Source: DATFPK01 sp035264885
Lineage (GTDB): Bacteria; Actinomycetota; Thermoleophilia; Solirubrobacterales; 70-9
NCBI GenBank assembly: GCA_035264885.1
Contig: DATFPK010000087.1
Coordinates: forward strand, 1 to 53,971
Length of the DNA stretch: 53,971 bases
Direction: 5' to 3'
Below the pieces are notes generated by a model. The model searched no databases and was not told the DNA's origin. It worked only from the letters and a program-made list of their open reading frames with translations. Shown here in pieces: positions 34,959 through 42,615 of this stretch. Numbering within the stretch: position 1 is the first letter of the stretch; each line of letters starts with the position of its first letter. The position numbers and the translations under genes are program-made.

Positions 34959-35018
34959 ATGCCGCCCGGCGAGAGACACCCGCAGCGGGAGGGGCTCAGG
35001 CGGGGGCTGCGCGCGTGA
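34959..35018 (+). CDS. Short upstream ORF (19 codons) coupled to the HD-GYP gene
   Basis: An ATG 6 nt after a TACCTT box begins the ORF MPPGERHPQREGLRRGLRA, which stops at 35016-35018. Its TGA overlaps the GTG of the HD-GYP gene (GTGA). It is rich in Arg. The geometry suggests a leaderless upstream ORF whose translation opens or limits the downstream start. It is too short for coding statistics, so this is a proposal. Confidence 0.4.
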   Translation: MPPGERHPQREGLRRGLRA

Positions 35019-35662
35019 TCGGCCTGCGCCGCTCGCGCGGGACGCTGACCGCGGTGCGGGATGAGACCGCGAGCGTCCTGCTGCGGATCCTGGACGAGCG
35101 CGAGGACGAGCTGAACAGCCACCTGCGCCACGTCGCGGGCTTGGTCCATGAGGTGGCGGCCGAGGTCGGCCTGACCGGGGATCGGCTGGAGATCCTGACC
35201 CGCGCGGCCGAATGCCACGACATCGGCAAGGTCGCGATCCCCGACGACGTCCTCCAGAAGCCCGGGCCGCTGGACGAGGGCGAGTGGGAGTTGATGCGCC
35301 GGCACACCGTGATCGGCGAGCGGATCCTCGCCGCGGCGCCGTCGATGTTGCCGGTGGCGCGCGTGGTCCGGTCCTGTCACGAGCGCTGGGACGGCCGCGG
35401 CTATCCGGATGGCCTCCCCGGTCCGCAGATCCCGGTCGAGTCCCGGCTGATCTTCATCTGCGATGCCTTCGACGCGATGGTCGCCGACCGCCCCTACCGC
35501 GACGCGCTCGAGCCGGAGCGCGCCCTCGAGGAGCTGCGCCGCAACAGCGGCAGCCAGTTCGACCCGGAGCTGACCGAGGTGGTCTGCGAGACGGTCGGCC
35601 CGACCGCCGCCGCCGCGCGCGGCAGGCGGAGCCTCAGGCTCGTCCCGGCGATCAGCGGCTGA
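35015..35662 (+). CDS. HD-GYP domain protein (putative c-di-GMP phosphodiesterase)
   Basis: The 215-aa protein is almost entirely an HD-GYP domain. The metal dyad is in RAAECHDIGKVAIPDDVLQK (His68-Asp69), followed by MRRHTVIGERILAA and SCHERWDGRGYPDGLPG (Gly129-Tyr130-Pro131 signature). IFICDAFDAMVADRPYRDAL is the conserved closing element. This family cleaves cyclic di-GMP. There is no visible sensor or receiver domain, unlike most members, so regulation would be at expression level or through a partner. GTG start overlaps the stop of the 19-codon upstream ORF. Confidence 0.9.
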   Translation: MIGLRRSRGTLTAVRDETASVLLRILDEREDELNSHLRHVAGLVHEVAAEVGLTGDRLEILTRAAECHDIGKVAIPDDVLQKPGPLDEGEWELMRRHTVIGERILAAAPSMLPVARVVRSCHERWDGRGYPDGLPGPQIPVESRLIFICDAFDAMVADRPYRDALEPERALEELRRNSGSQFDPELTEVVCETVGPTAAAARGRRSLRLVPAISG

Positions 35663-35687
35663 AAGCGCTCCCCGGCCGCCCGCGCAA

Positions 35688-35693
35688 TAGGCT
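35688..35693 (+). promoter_or_regulatory. -10 box for leaderless cupin transcript
   Basis: TAGGCT is followed by 6 nt and the GTG start at 35700. Confidence 0.5.
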
Positions 35694-35699
35694 CGACCG

Positions 35700-36221
35700 G
35701 TGGGCCAAGCGGGCGACGTCTACGAGATGGCCGACGGCGCGCGTTACGTCCTGCGCACGCCGACGGCGAGCACCGACGGCGAGTACGTCGAGTTCGAGTG
35801 GCAGTTCCCGGCAGGCGCCTTCGCGCCCCCGCCCCACCGCCACCCCCGCCAGGTCGAGGAGTACGAGGTGCTCGAAGGCGAGTTCGACGTCCTCGTCGGC
35901 GCCGAGTGGCGCACGCTGCGGACCGGCGAGTCAGCGTCGGTGCCGATCGGCGTCAACCACACCTTCGCCCGTCCCAAGGCACCGGTCCGGATCCGCAACT
36001 TCCACCGGCCGGCCCTGGGCTTCGAGGAGTTCATCGAGCGAATGTGCCGAGTCGGCGAGGAGAAGGGCCTGCGCGGCGTCCGGGACCCACGCCTCCCGAT
36101 CTACCTGGCGATGATCTGGCGTGACTTTCCGGAGACGCTCCAGGAGACCAGGCACCGCGAGCGGATCGGGATGACCGCTGCGGCCGGGCTGGGGCGGCTG
36201 CTGCGGATGAGGACCGCCTGA
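35700..36221 (+). CDS. Cupin-domain protein
   Basis: The 173-aa protein has one cupin barrel, with PPPHRHPRQVEEYEVLEGEF (motif 1, including the His-x-His and Glu metal ligands) and PIGVNHTFARPKAPVRIRNF (motif 2 His). A helical C-terminus of about 65 residues follows (FEEFIERMCRVGEEKGLRGV). The metal-binding residues are intact. No partner or substrate can be named. GTG start lies 6 nt after a TAGGCT box. Confidence 0.8.
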   Translation: MGQAGDVYEMADGARYVLRTPTASTDGEYVEFEWQFPAGAFAPPPHRHPRQVEEYEVLEGEFDVLVGAEWRTLRTGESASVPIGVNHTFARPKAPVRIRNFHRPALGFEEFIERMCRVGEEKGLRGVRDPRLPIYLAMIWRDFPETLQETRHRERIGMTAAAGLGRLLRMRTA

Positions 36222-36260
36222 CCGCTTCTCCCGTAATGGCTCTGAGGTAGTACATCGAGT

Positions 36261-36296
36261 CCAAGAGCGCCCAGAGACCCGGCTGGGAACTCTTGG
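36261..36296. repeat. 36-bp near-perfect inverted repeat
   Basis: CCAAGAG and CTCTTGG form 7-bp outer arms, separated by matching 2-nt bulges from inner arms CCCAG and CTGGG with an 8-nt centre. It lies between the cupin stop (36221) and the SnoaL-like start (36327). It could be an operator or a terminator for the cupin gene, although there is no T run. Confidence 0.5.
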
Positions 36297-36326
36297 CGAA
36301 GGCACCCGCGAGATACTGGGGTGGCG

Positions 36327-36716
36327 ATGTCGCAGGAGAACGTGGAGACCGTTCAGCGGGTAAACGAAGCGTTCGCTGCCAGGGACCTCAAAGCGCTCGT
36401 GGCGCTGCATCACCCTGATGTCGAAATCGTCGTTCTCCGATCCGCAGTCCAGGGGCCATACCGTGGGCACGATGGACTTCGCCGAATGGCTACCGAGGCG
36501 TTCGACATAGCCGATCTGCAGTTGGACATCGAGGAGGTTCGAGATTGCGGCGGAGATCGCGTCTTGATCTTCGGCCACCAGCACGGAGTGGTCAGCGGTA
36601 TCCCGTTCGACCGCGTTCTCGCGGAGCTTGTCGAGGTCGACGCCGGGAAGGTGAGACGAGCTCATGCTTTCCAGACGGTGGACGAGGCCCTCGAAGCGGC
36701 CGGGCTGTCGGAATAG
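36327..36716 (+). CDS. SnoaL-like (NTF2-fold) protein, copy 1
   Basis: The 129-aa protein starts MSQENVETVQRVNEAFAARD, the standard opening of a large actinobacterial NTF2-like family, so ATG 36327 is preferred to the GTG at 36321. The domain includes HHPDVEIVVLRSAVQGPYRG and ends EALEAAGLSE. NTF2-fold proteins bind small hydrophobic ligands or act as isomerases; no active site can be assigned. A second copy follows after 3 bp. Third-position GC is lower than in most of the window. Confidence 0.78.
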   Translation: MSQENVETVQRVNEAFAARDLKALVALHHPDVEIVVLRSAVQGPYRGHDGLRRMATEAFDIADLQLDIEEVRDCGGDRVLIFGHQHGVVSGIPFDRVLAELVEVDAGKVRRAHAFQTVDEALEAAGLSE

Positions 36717-36719
36717 ACG

Positions 36720-37109
36720 ATGTCGGAGGGGAACGTCGAGGTGGTTCGCGCTGCACTTGACGCCTACAACAGGGGAGACCTTGAGGCGATGATGAAGCAC
36801 GCCGCCCCGGACCTCGAATTCGACTGGTCGCGCTCGATCAGTCCACAGAAAGGGGTGTACAACCGCGATCAGTTCCCCGATTTCACCCTCGCTGGGGAGT
36901 TTGAATCCGTGAGGACCGAGCCGGAAGAGCTGATCGACGCCGGGGGGCATGTGATCACGCCGCTGATCGGCTACTTCCAGGGTCGTGATGGGATCGAGCT
37001 GACGGCGCGCTTCACGTACTTGTGGACCTTTCGCGACGGCGTCTGTGTGCGAGTCACCATCTTTCAAACACGCGACGAGGCCCTCGAGGCCGCCGGGCTG
37101 CGGGAGTAG
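36720..37109 (+). CDS. SnoaL-like (NTF2-fold) protein, copy 2
   Basis: The 129-aa paralogue of the preceding gene starts MSEGNVEVVRAALDAYNRGD. It shares length, the FxxVRTEPEELIDAGGHVIT central strand pattern and the ending DEALEAAGLRE with copy 1. Both stops are in GAATAG-type contexts and the gap between the copies is 3 bp, so they are co-transcribed. Function unknown. Composition is less GC-biased, like copy 1. Confidence 0.78.
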   Translation: MSEGNVEVVRAALDAYNRGDLEAMMKHAAPDLEFDWSRSISPQKGVYNRDQFPDFTLAGEFESVRTEPEELIDAGGHVITPLIGYFQGRDGIELTARFTYLWTFRDGVCVRVTIFQTRDEALEAAGLRE

Positions 37110-37315
37110 CCGCCGCTTCGTCGCGGATTCGTACCCTTCCCCATTTCGTACAGATGACGAGACGGCCTCCTGCGCGGTTCTCTGGCCATCGCCCGGGGGG
37201 TTCGCCCCTGCGTTCGCCTCAAGCAGCGAGGGCGCAGCAGCCCCGACCACAGGACGACCTTGCGTCTCCCGGTCCTCGCAGATAGGTTCGATGGCGTCGA
37301 CAGGAAGGAGGCTGT

Positions 37316-37678
37316 ATGGCCACTATCGAGGTCAAGAACTTTGATTCCCCCGATGAGACACGTCCGTTTGAGGGGAAGGGACAGGCTGAGGTCGTCAACA
37401 TCGGAGGCCGCGAAGTCGGTAAGGGGACCTTCGAGCCCGGCTGGCGCTGGTCGGAGAACGTGAAGCCGATCGCCCAGACGGACTCTTGCGAGGTCGCGCA
37501 CTTCGGCTACGTCCTTTCCGGGCAGATGCGGATCTTCATGGACGATGGAAGCGAGACACAGATCGGTCCCGGCGAGGTCGTTGCAATTCCCGCCGGCCAC
37601 GACGCTGAAGTCGTCGGCGACGAGGCCTGCGTCATGGTGGACTTCGGCGACATCGCTGAGTACGCCAAACGCGGCTAG
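37316..37678 (+). CDS. Small cupin protein
   Basis: The 120-aa protein is a single cupin. A good Shine-Dalgarno AGGAGG lies 6 nt before the ATG. The core reads EVAHFGYVLSGQMRIFMDDG, PGEVVAIPAGHDAEVVGDEA and CVMVDFGD, with His residues in both cupin motifs. The family is common in actinobacteria next to NTF2-fold genes and is of unknown substrate. The 206 bp upstream (37110-37315) show no further ORF; they presumably hold its promoter. Composition resembles the SnoaL pair. Confidence 0.8.
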   Translation: MATIEVKNFDSPDETRPFEGKGQAEVVNIGGREVGKGTFEPGWRWSENVKPIAQTDSCEVAHFGYVLSGQMRIFMDDGSETQIGPGEVVAIPAGHDAEVVGDEACVMVDFGDIAEYAKRG

Positions 37679-37952
37679 TCCGCCCGAGGCGCTCCTCGGC
37701 CCGACCCTGTAGCCCGCTCCCGCCGGGGCGGGCGCAGGGTCTTCTCGGTTCCACCACGCGTCACCACCCACCACCTCCGCCCTCGCCACGCGGCGGCAGG
37801 TTGGTGAATCCGGCCCCGGATGTATCCGGCGCCGCAGTGGGCCGTGGGAAAAGGATGGGAACACAGGGTTCCCATTCCTGCCGTTCTGAGCGGTTAGCAG
37901 CGGTGAAGACTCCGCACGGCAGCGCCAACCGCCGTCGAGGACGCCTGGGTTT

Positions 37953-38351
37953 CTAGATGTAGTACATCCCGCTGCCGGCCTCCTCGGCCTCGCGACGGGC
38001 GATCTCGGCGATCGTCGTCTGGCTGAAGACCTTGCGCAGGGCGCCCACGCCCTCGGCCCAGATGCCGCCCGCCTCGTCGGCCTCCTGACCGACCTTGCCG
38101 TCGAGCGCCTGGACGACCTCGAGGACGTCGATCTCGTCGGCCGGCCGCGACAGCGTGTAGCCGCCCTTCATGCCGCGGTGGCTCGTCAGGAGCCCGGCCC
38201 GGCGGAGGGTCGAGAAGAGCTGCTCGAGGAACTGCTCCGGGATCGAGCGGCGCTCGGCGAGCTCCTTGATCGGCACCGGCCGGTCGCCCGAGCGGGCCAG
38301 CTCCGCCATCGCGACGACGGCGTAACGGGACTTCGAGGTGACCGAGATCAC
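37953..38351 (-). CDS. Rrf2-family transcriptional regulator without Fe-S cysteines
   Basis: The 132-aa product starts at a GTG (38351): ISVTSKSRYAVVAMAELARS, the usual Rrf2 opening. A winged helix follows (PIKELAERRSIPEQFLEQLF, STLRRAGLLTSHRGMKGGYT) and a dimerisation helix (ALRKVFSQTTIAEIARREAE). The three Cys that bind the cluster in IscR and NsrR are absent, as there is no Cys in the protein. In this it resembles CymR, which controls cysteine genes in Bacillus by binding CysK. The nearby cysK operon makes that worth considering, but target sites are not identified. Confidence 0.88.
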   Translation of the reverse strand: MISVTSKSRYAVVAMAELARSGDRPVPIKELAERRSIPEQFLEQLFSTLRRAGLLTSHRGMKGGYTLSRPADEIDVLEVVQALDGKVGQEADEAGGIWAEGVGALRKVFSQTTIAEIARREAEEAGSGMYYI

Positions 38352-38488
38352 GCGAGCTTTGTACCGCACGGTCCGGCCCGATCGAAAAGAGCGCTCGCGG
38401 CGGAAATATAGCTCCCGCGGTCGCCGCACCTGGGCTAGGATCGAGCCACGGCCGCCAACCCAGCAAGGCGGCCGATCGTTTCTGCATC

Positions 38489-39121
38489 GTGCCGACCGAG
38501 GAGGCGGCCCTGAGCGAACGCCCATGCTGTCTTGTCGTCGATGGCCACCTCTTGGTGCGCCTTGGGGCCGGAGCGCTCCTGTCGGACCGCTTCGAGGTCG
38601 AGACGACCAGCACCCGGCGCGAGGGGATCGAGCTGGTCGAGACGGTGGGCGGCATGGACGTCGCCCTGGTCGACATGAGGCCCTCGCAGAACGGCGAGCC
38701 GAGCGGCGTCGACACGATCGCCGGCATGCAGCGCGCCGAGCCGTCGATGGGGGTCGTCGCGCTCGGCGACCATCCGCACCGCCACCTGGCCACCTCGGCC
38801 CTTCAGGCCGGGGCCAGCGCCTACGTCACCAGGACAGCCGGTGGAGACCGGCTGCTGGCAGCGGTGGACGCCGCCCTCGCGAGCGAGGACTACCTCGACC
38901 CCGCGATTCCGCCGCGCGGCAGCCGCGGCAAGCTGACCCGGCGCCAGCGCCAGATCCTCCAACGGCTTGCCGACGGAGACTCGACGACCAGCGCCGCCCG
39001 TGAGCTCGACCTCAGCGAGGAGACGATCAAGACGCACATGAAGAACATCCTCGGCCGCCTCGAGGCGAGGAACCGCGCGCACGCGGTCGCTATCGGCCTG
39101 CGCGATGCGCTGATCGAATAG
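38489..39121 (+). CDS. LuxR-family response regulator
   Basis: The 210-aa protein has a receiver-like N-terminus (ERPCCLVVDGHLLVRLGAGA; phospho-acceptor candidate Asp in MDVALVDMRPSQ; Thr/Lys positions not clearly conserved) and a C-terminal HTH (GKLTRRQRQILQRLADGDST, then ARELDLSEETIKTHMKNILG). The acidic pocket has VVDGH where DDH is usual, so phosphorylation may be altered. Start: GTG 38489 has no Shine-Dalgarno, whereas GAGGAGG at 38498-38504 sits 5 nt before a CTG at 38510; the true start may be that CTG. No sensor kinase gene is in the window. Confidence 0.82.
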   Translation: MPTEEAALSERPCCLVVDGHLLVRLGAGALLSDRFEVETTSTRREGIELVETVGGMDVALVDMRPSQNGEPSGVDTIAGMQRAEPSMGVVALGDHPHRHLATSALQAGASAYVTRTAGGDRLLAAVDAALASEDYLDPAIPPRGSRGKLTRRQRQILQRLADGDSTTSAARELDLSEETIKTHMKNILGRLEARNRAHAVAIGLRDALIE

Positions 39122-39124
39122 CTA

Positions 39125-40216
39125 CTAGATCCAGCCGCGGTCGCGGGCCGTCAGGACAGCCTGCGCGCGGTCGACCGCGCCGATCTTCCCGTACACGTTG
39201 TGCAGGTGCGTGCGGATGGTCGACACCGAGAGCTGCATCTCGCCGGCGATCTGCTTGTAGACCATCCCCTCGGACAGGTGGCGGAGGACGTCGAGCTCGC
39301 GAGCCGACAGCGGGCACGGCTCGCTCGCCCGCGGGATGTCCTGGCGCGGATACGGAAGCTCGTAGAGCAGCGAGCGCAGACCGTCGCTGCGCAGGCCGCA
39401 GCGCTCGGCGACCGCCTGGAGCCGCTCGGACGACACCGCCTCGCCCTGCGAGTAGTGGGCGATCATGTCCGCGGCGGCGACCATCGCCGCGAGACCCTCG
39501 GCGTCCTCGGCGTGATGGCGCTCGATGGCGACCGCGAGCCGCTGCGGCAGGTTCCAGCGGCGGGCGAGGACGCCGCCGACCAGAGCGTGGTCGATGCCGA
39601 GCTTCTCGCGCTCGTCCTTGACCCGCTGCTCGGGGTTGCGCAGCATCGAGTCGAGGTAGGGCTTGTAGCCGGGGTGCAGGCGCGAGATCACCAGACGCCC
39701 GACGTCGTGGAGGACGGCGGCCACGGTCAGCTCGTCGCGCTCCCCGTACCCGATCGCCCGGGCGATGCCGTCGGCCGCGCGCTGAGTCGCCAGGGCGTGG
39801 ACCCGGAAGTGCTCCGGACGCAGCTCCCAGCCGCCGTTCGACTCGAAGAAGTCGTAGACGGGCGCCGTCCCGGCGAGGGCCAGCACGCCAGAGGGCTTGA
39901 GGACGTCGAGCGCCTCGGGGATCGTGCTGACACCGCCCGTGCCCCGACCACTGCGGTTGGCGAAGCGCAGAACCGCGATCGTCAGCGCGACGTCGGACTC
40001 GACGGCATCGACGATGTCGGCGACCCGGGCGGTCTCGGCGGTAGCCGCGGTCATCACCCGCTCGCGGGACTCGAGCAGCACCGGGAAGCGCTCGACGGAC
40101 TCGAAGGCCTCGGCCAGCCGGCTGCCGGGCGCGGTCCGCTTCGTCCCCGCCTTGCCGGCGGGGATGTCGTGCGCCTTCGCGCGTCCGTTCTGCGTCTTTG
40201 CCTTGGCGTCTGCCAT
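39125..40216 (-). CDS. HDOD domain fused to a LuxR-type HTH
   Basis: The 363-aa protein has a basic Lys/Ala N-terminus (1-40), an HDOD domain (about residues 45-270: VADIVDAVESDVALTIAVLR, FANRSGRGTGGVSTIPEALD, VAAVLHDVGRLVISRLHPGY, RLAVAIERHHAEDAEGLAAM) and a C-terminal LuxR HTH (LSARELDVLRHLSEGMVYKQ, then STIRTHLHNVYGKIGAVDRA). HDOD proteins usually act in signalling; most carry it with GGDEF or EAL domains, so a direct DNA-binding output is notable. Start is uncertain: ATG 40216 is used here, TTG 40261 also possible. It is convergent with the LuxR-type regulator, 3 bp apart. Confidence 0.82.
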   Translation of the reverse strand: MADAKAKTQNGRAKAHDIPAGKAGTKRTAPGSRLAEAFESVERFPVLLESRERVMTAATAETARVADIVDAVESDVALTIAVLRFANRSGRGTGGVSTIPEALDVLKPSGVLALAGTAPVYDFFESNGGWELRPEHFRVHALATQRAADGIARAIGYGERDELTVAAVLHDVGRLVISRLHPGYKPYLDSMLRNPEQRVKDEREKLGIDHALVGGVLARRWNLPQRLAVAIERHHAEDAEGLAAMVAAADMIAHYSQGEAVSSERLQAVAERCGLRSDGLRSLLYELPYPRQDIPRASEPCPLSARELDVLRHLSEGMVYKQIAGEMQLSVSTIRTHLHNVYGKIGAVDRAQAVLTARDRGWI

Positions 40217-40313
40217 CTGCTCACAGCCAGCCTGGACGGCTGCACTAGTCGATACGTCCAATCATCGGCATGAGAGACCGATCGGTTTAGCCCTCTGCCG
40301 AGGAAAACCGGGC

Positions 40314-41672
40314 TCAGGCTTCGAGGCGGGCGACCGCCGCGTCGACCCGCGCCAGGGACTCGTCCCGGCCGAGGACCGCGAGGGTCTCGAAGATCCCGGG
40401 CGACACCGTCGTCCCGGTGACCGCGACCCTGAGCGGCTGATAGAGCTTGCCCGGTTTCAGGGCGAGCTCGTCGAGGACCGGCGCGAGCGCCGCCTCGATG
40501 TCCTCCGGCGACCAGCCCGGGGCGGCGGCGAGAGCCTCGCGGGCGGCCCGGAGCGCGGGCAGCGCGTCGGTCATTACCTTGCGCCACGCCCGTTCGTCGT
40601 CGACCGGGTCCTCGAAGAGGAAGCGGATCAGCGGCCAGACCTCCTCCAGGGTCTGCGCCTTCTCCTGCGCCACCGCTGCCGCGGCGCGGAGCCGGTCGTC
40701 GAGGTCGCGCCCGAGGTGGCCGGCGACCGCCTGCGCGTACTCCTCGGGCCGCATCTCGCGCATGAACCGGCCGTTGATCCAGCGCAGCTTCTTCTCATCG
40801 AAGATCGCAGCGGCGGTGCCTACGTCCTCGATCCGGAAGCGCTGGACGAGCTCCTCCGTCGTCATCAGCGTCGTGTCGTCGGTGGTGCCCCAACCGAGCA
40901 GGGCCAGGTAGTTGCGGACCGCGGCCGGTAGGTAGCCGGACTCGCGCAGCTCCTGGACGGAGGCGGCGCCGTGGCGCTTCGAGAGCTTCTTGCCGTCCGC
41001 GCCGTGGAGGAGTGGGAGGTGCGCATAGCGCGGCGGGTCGGCCCCCAGCGCCCGCAGCACCAGCAACTGCTTGGGAGTGTTCGAGAGGTGGTCGTCGCCG
41101 CGGACGACATCGGTGATGCCCATCTCCGCATCGTCGACCGCGACCGCGAAGTTGTAGAGGACCGACCCATCGGCGCGGGCGATCACGAAGTCGTCCTGGC
41201 TGCGGTTGGGGAAGCGGACCGGGCCGCGGACCACGTCGTCGAGGACCGTGTCTCCGTCGTCGGGGACGCGGAGGCGAACCGCCGCGCCGGGGACGTCGGA
41301 CGGTTCCCCGCGGTAGCCGCGCCCAGCGCCCTGCTCTTCCTTCCAGGCGCGAACGTCCTCGGCGGTCGCGCCGTCGCGGTAGGCGGCGCCGGAGTCGAGC
41401 AGCTTCTGGAGCGCCTCCCGGTGGCGGTCGGCCCGCTCGAACTGGGAGACCGGCCCCTCGTCCCAGTCCAGCTCGAGCCAGCGCAGGGCGTCGAGGATCT
41501 GCTCGACGTTCTCCGGCGTGTAGCGCTCGCGGTCCGTGTCCTCCACCCGGAGGACGAGGGCACCGCCCTCGTGGCGGGCCACGAGCCAGTTGTAGAGTGC
41601 CGTCCTCGCTCCGCCGATGTGCAGCGCACCGGTCGGCGAGGGAGCGAATCTGACTCGGAGGTCTTTACCCAA
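40314..41672 (-). CDS. gltX: Glutamyl-tRNA synthetase
   Basis: GltX charges tRNA with glutamate. The 452-aa protein starts LGKDLRVRFAPSPTGALHIG (TTG at 41672) with the HIGH-type motif and GARTALYN. The KMSKS-type motif reads GADGKKLSKRHGAASV. It also has LRVEDTDRERYTPENVEQIL and a C-terminal anticodon-binding domain. With GatCAB present, the enzyme is likely nondiscriminating and also charges tRNA(Gln); that is inference. The start is unusual: a TTG separated by 1 bp from the nfo GTG on the other strand. Longer options (ATG 41723, GTG 41699) would lie inside nfo. Confidence 0.93.
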   Translation of the reverse strand: MGKDLRVRFAPSPTGALHIGGARTALYNWLVARHEGGALVLRVEDTDRERYTPENVEQILDALRWLELDWDEGPVSQFERADRHREALQKLLDSGAAYRDGATAEDVRAWKEEQGAGRGYRGEPSDVPGAAVRLRVPDDGDTVLDDVVRGPVRFPNRSQDDFVIARADGSVLYNFAVAVDDAEMGITDVVRGDDHLSNTPKQLLVLRALGADPPRYAHLPLLHGADGKKLSKRHGAASVQELRESGYLPAAVRNYLALLGWGTTDDTTLMTTEELVQRFRIEDVGTAAAIFDEKKLRWINGRFMREMRPEEYAQAVAGHLGRDLDDRLRAAAAVAQEKAQTLEEVWPLIRFLFEDPVDDERAWRKVMTDALPALRAAREALAAAPGWSPEDIEAALAPVLDELALKPGKLYQPLRVAVTGTTVSPGIFETLAVLGRDESLARVDAAVARLEA

Positions 41673-41673
41673 G

Positions 41674-42549
41674 GTGCTGATCGGCGCGCATGTTTCCACA
41701 GGGGGTGGCCTGCCCACGGCCATCCAGCGCGGCGCCGAACGCGGTTGCGAGTCGATTCAGATCTTCCACCAGAGCCCGCGGATGTGGCGGCCGACCCGGT
41801 ACGGACCCGACGACTTCGCGGCCTTCCGCGAGGCGATGGATGCCTCGCCGGTCGACGCGGTTGTCATCCACGCCGTCTACCTGATCAACTGCGCGACGAG
41901 GGAGCCGGACCTGCGCGAGAAGTCGCTCACCTCCCTGACCCACGCCCTTCGGGTCGGCGACGGGATCGGGGCGGCGGGGGTCGTGCTCCACCCCGGCGCG
42001 CAGAAAGGGGAGCCGCACGGTCCGTCGATGAAGCGGGCGTCGAAGTTGATCGCCGAGGCCCTGGCGGAGAGCGAGCGGACGCCGCTCCTGCTCGAGCAGA
42101 CCGCCGGCCATCAGGGGCTTCTGGGACGGGACTTCGACGAGACCGCGGCGCTGATCGACGGAGCCGGGGGTGGTGAGCGCCTCGGGCTGTGCCTCGATTC
42201 CTGTCACCTCTTCGTCCAGGGCTATGACATCTGCAACGCCGAGAAGCTCTCGGAGGTGCTCGACGAAGCCGACCGCAAGGTCGGGCTCGAGCGACTGCGC
42301 GCCGTCCACGTCAACGACGCCGCCGTGGCGCTGGGCTCCTGCCGCGACCGGCACGCCAACATCGGCAAGGGCGAGATGGGCCGCAAGGGGCTCACCGCCT
42401 TCCTGTCGGAGCCCCGATTCGAGGGGCTCCCCGCCGCGATCGAGACCCCGGGGCCGGACAAGCGCGGGCCCGACAAGCGCGAGGTGCAGGCCGCGAAGCG
42501 CCTGCGGAAGGCCGGACTCGAAGCCCGGCGGTCAGACGAGGGAGGTTGA
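41674..42549 (+). CDS. nfo: Endonuclease IV
   Basis: Nfo cleaves DNA 5' to abasic sites in base-excision repair, using a cluster of three zinc ions. The 291-aa TIM-barrel protein starts VLIGAHVSTGGGLPTAIQRG (GTG). Metal-ligand segments are visible: the His in VVIHAVYLINCA, VVLHPGAQKGEPHG, LLLEQTAGHQGLLGRDFDE, LGLCLDSCHLFVQGYDI, RAVHVNDAAVALGSCRDRHA and the family end GKGEMGRKGL. The start lies 1 bp from the gltX start on the opposite strand. GGAGG is 12 nt upstream, too far for a standard site. Confidence 0.94.
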   Translation: MLIGAHVSTGGGLPTAIQRGAERGCESIQIFHQSPRMWRPTRYGPDDFAAFREAMDASPVDAVVIHAVYLINCATREPDLREKSLTSLTHALRVGDGIGAAGVVLHPGAQKGEPHGPSMKRASKLIAEALAESERTPLLLEQTAGHQGLLGRDFDETAALIDGAGGGERLGLCLDSCHLFVQGYDICNAEKLSEVLDEADRKVGLERLRAVHVNDAAVALGSCRDRHANIGKGEMGRKGLTAFLSEPRFEGLPAAIETPGPDKRGPDKREVQAAKRLRKAGLEARRSDEGG

Positions 42550-42574
42550 GGCAACCGCGGTCGACGCGCGTGCA

Positions 42575-42599
42575 GTTGACGGCCATATCCGCCGTCAAC
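42575..42599. terminator. Bidirectional hairpin between nfo and acyl-CoA dehydrogenase genes
   Basis: Perfect 9-bp arms GTTGACGGC and GCCGTCAAC enclose a 7-nt loop. It lies between the convergent stops at 42549 and 42616, so it could end both transcripts. There is no T run on either strand. Confidence 0.55.
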
Positions 42600-42615
42600 T
42601 CATCAAGCGTCGGAG

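Noticed and set aside
37679..37952. Possible gene between the cupin and the Rrf2 gene
   Set aside because: No frame has a start with ribosome site or protein-like composition; I see nothing identifiable in it.
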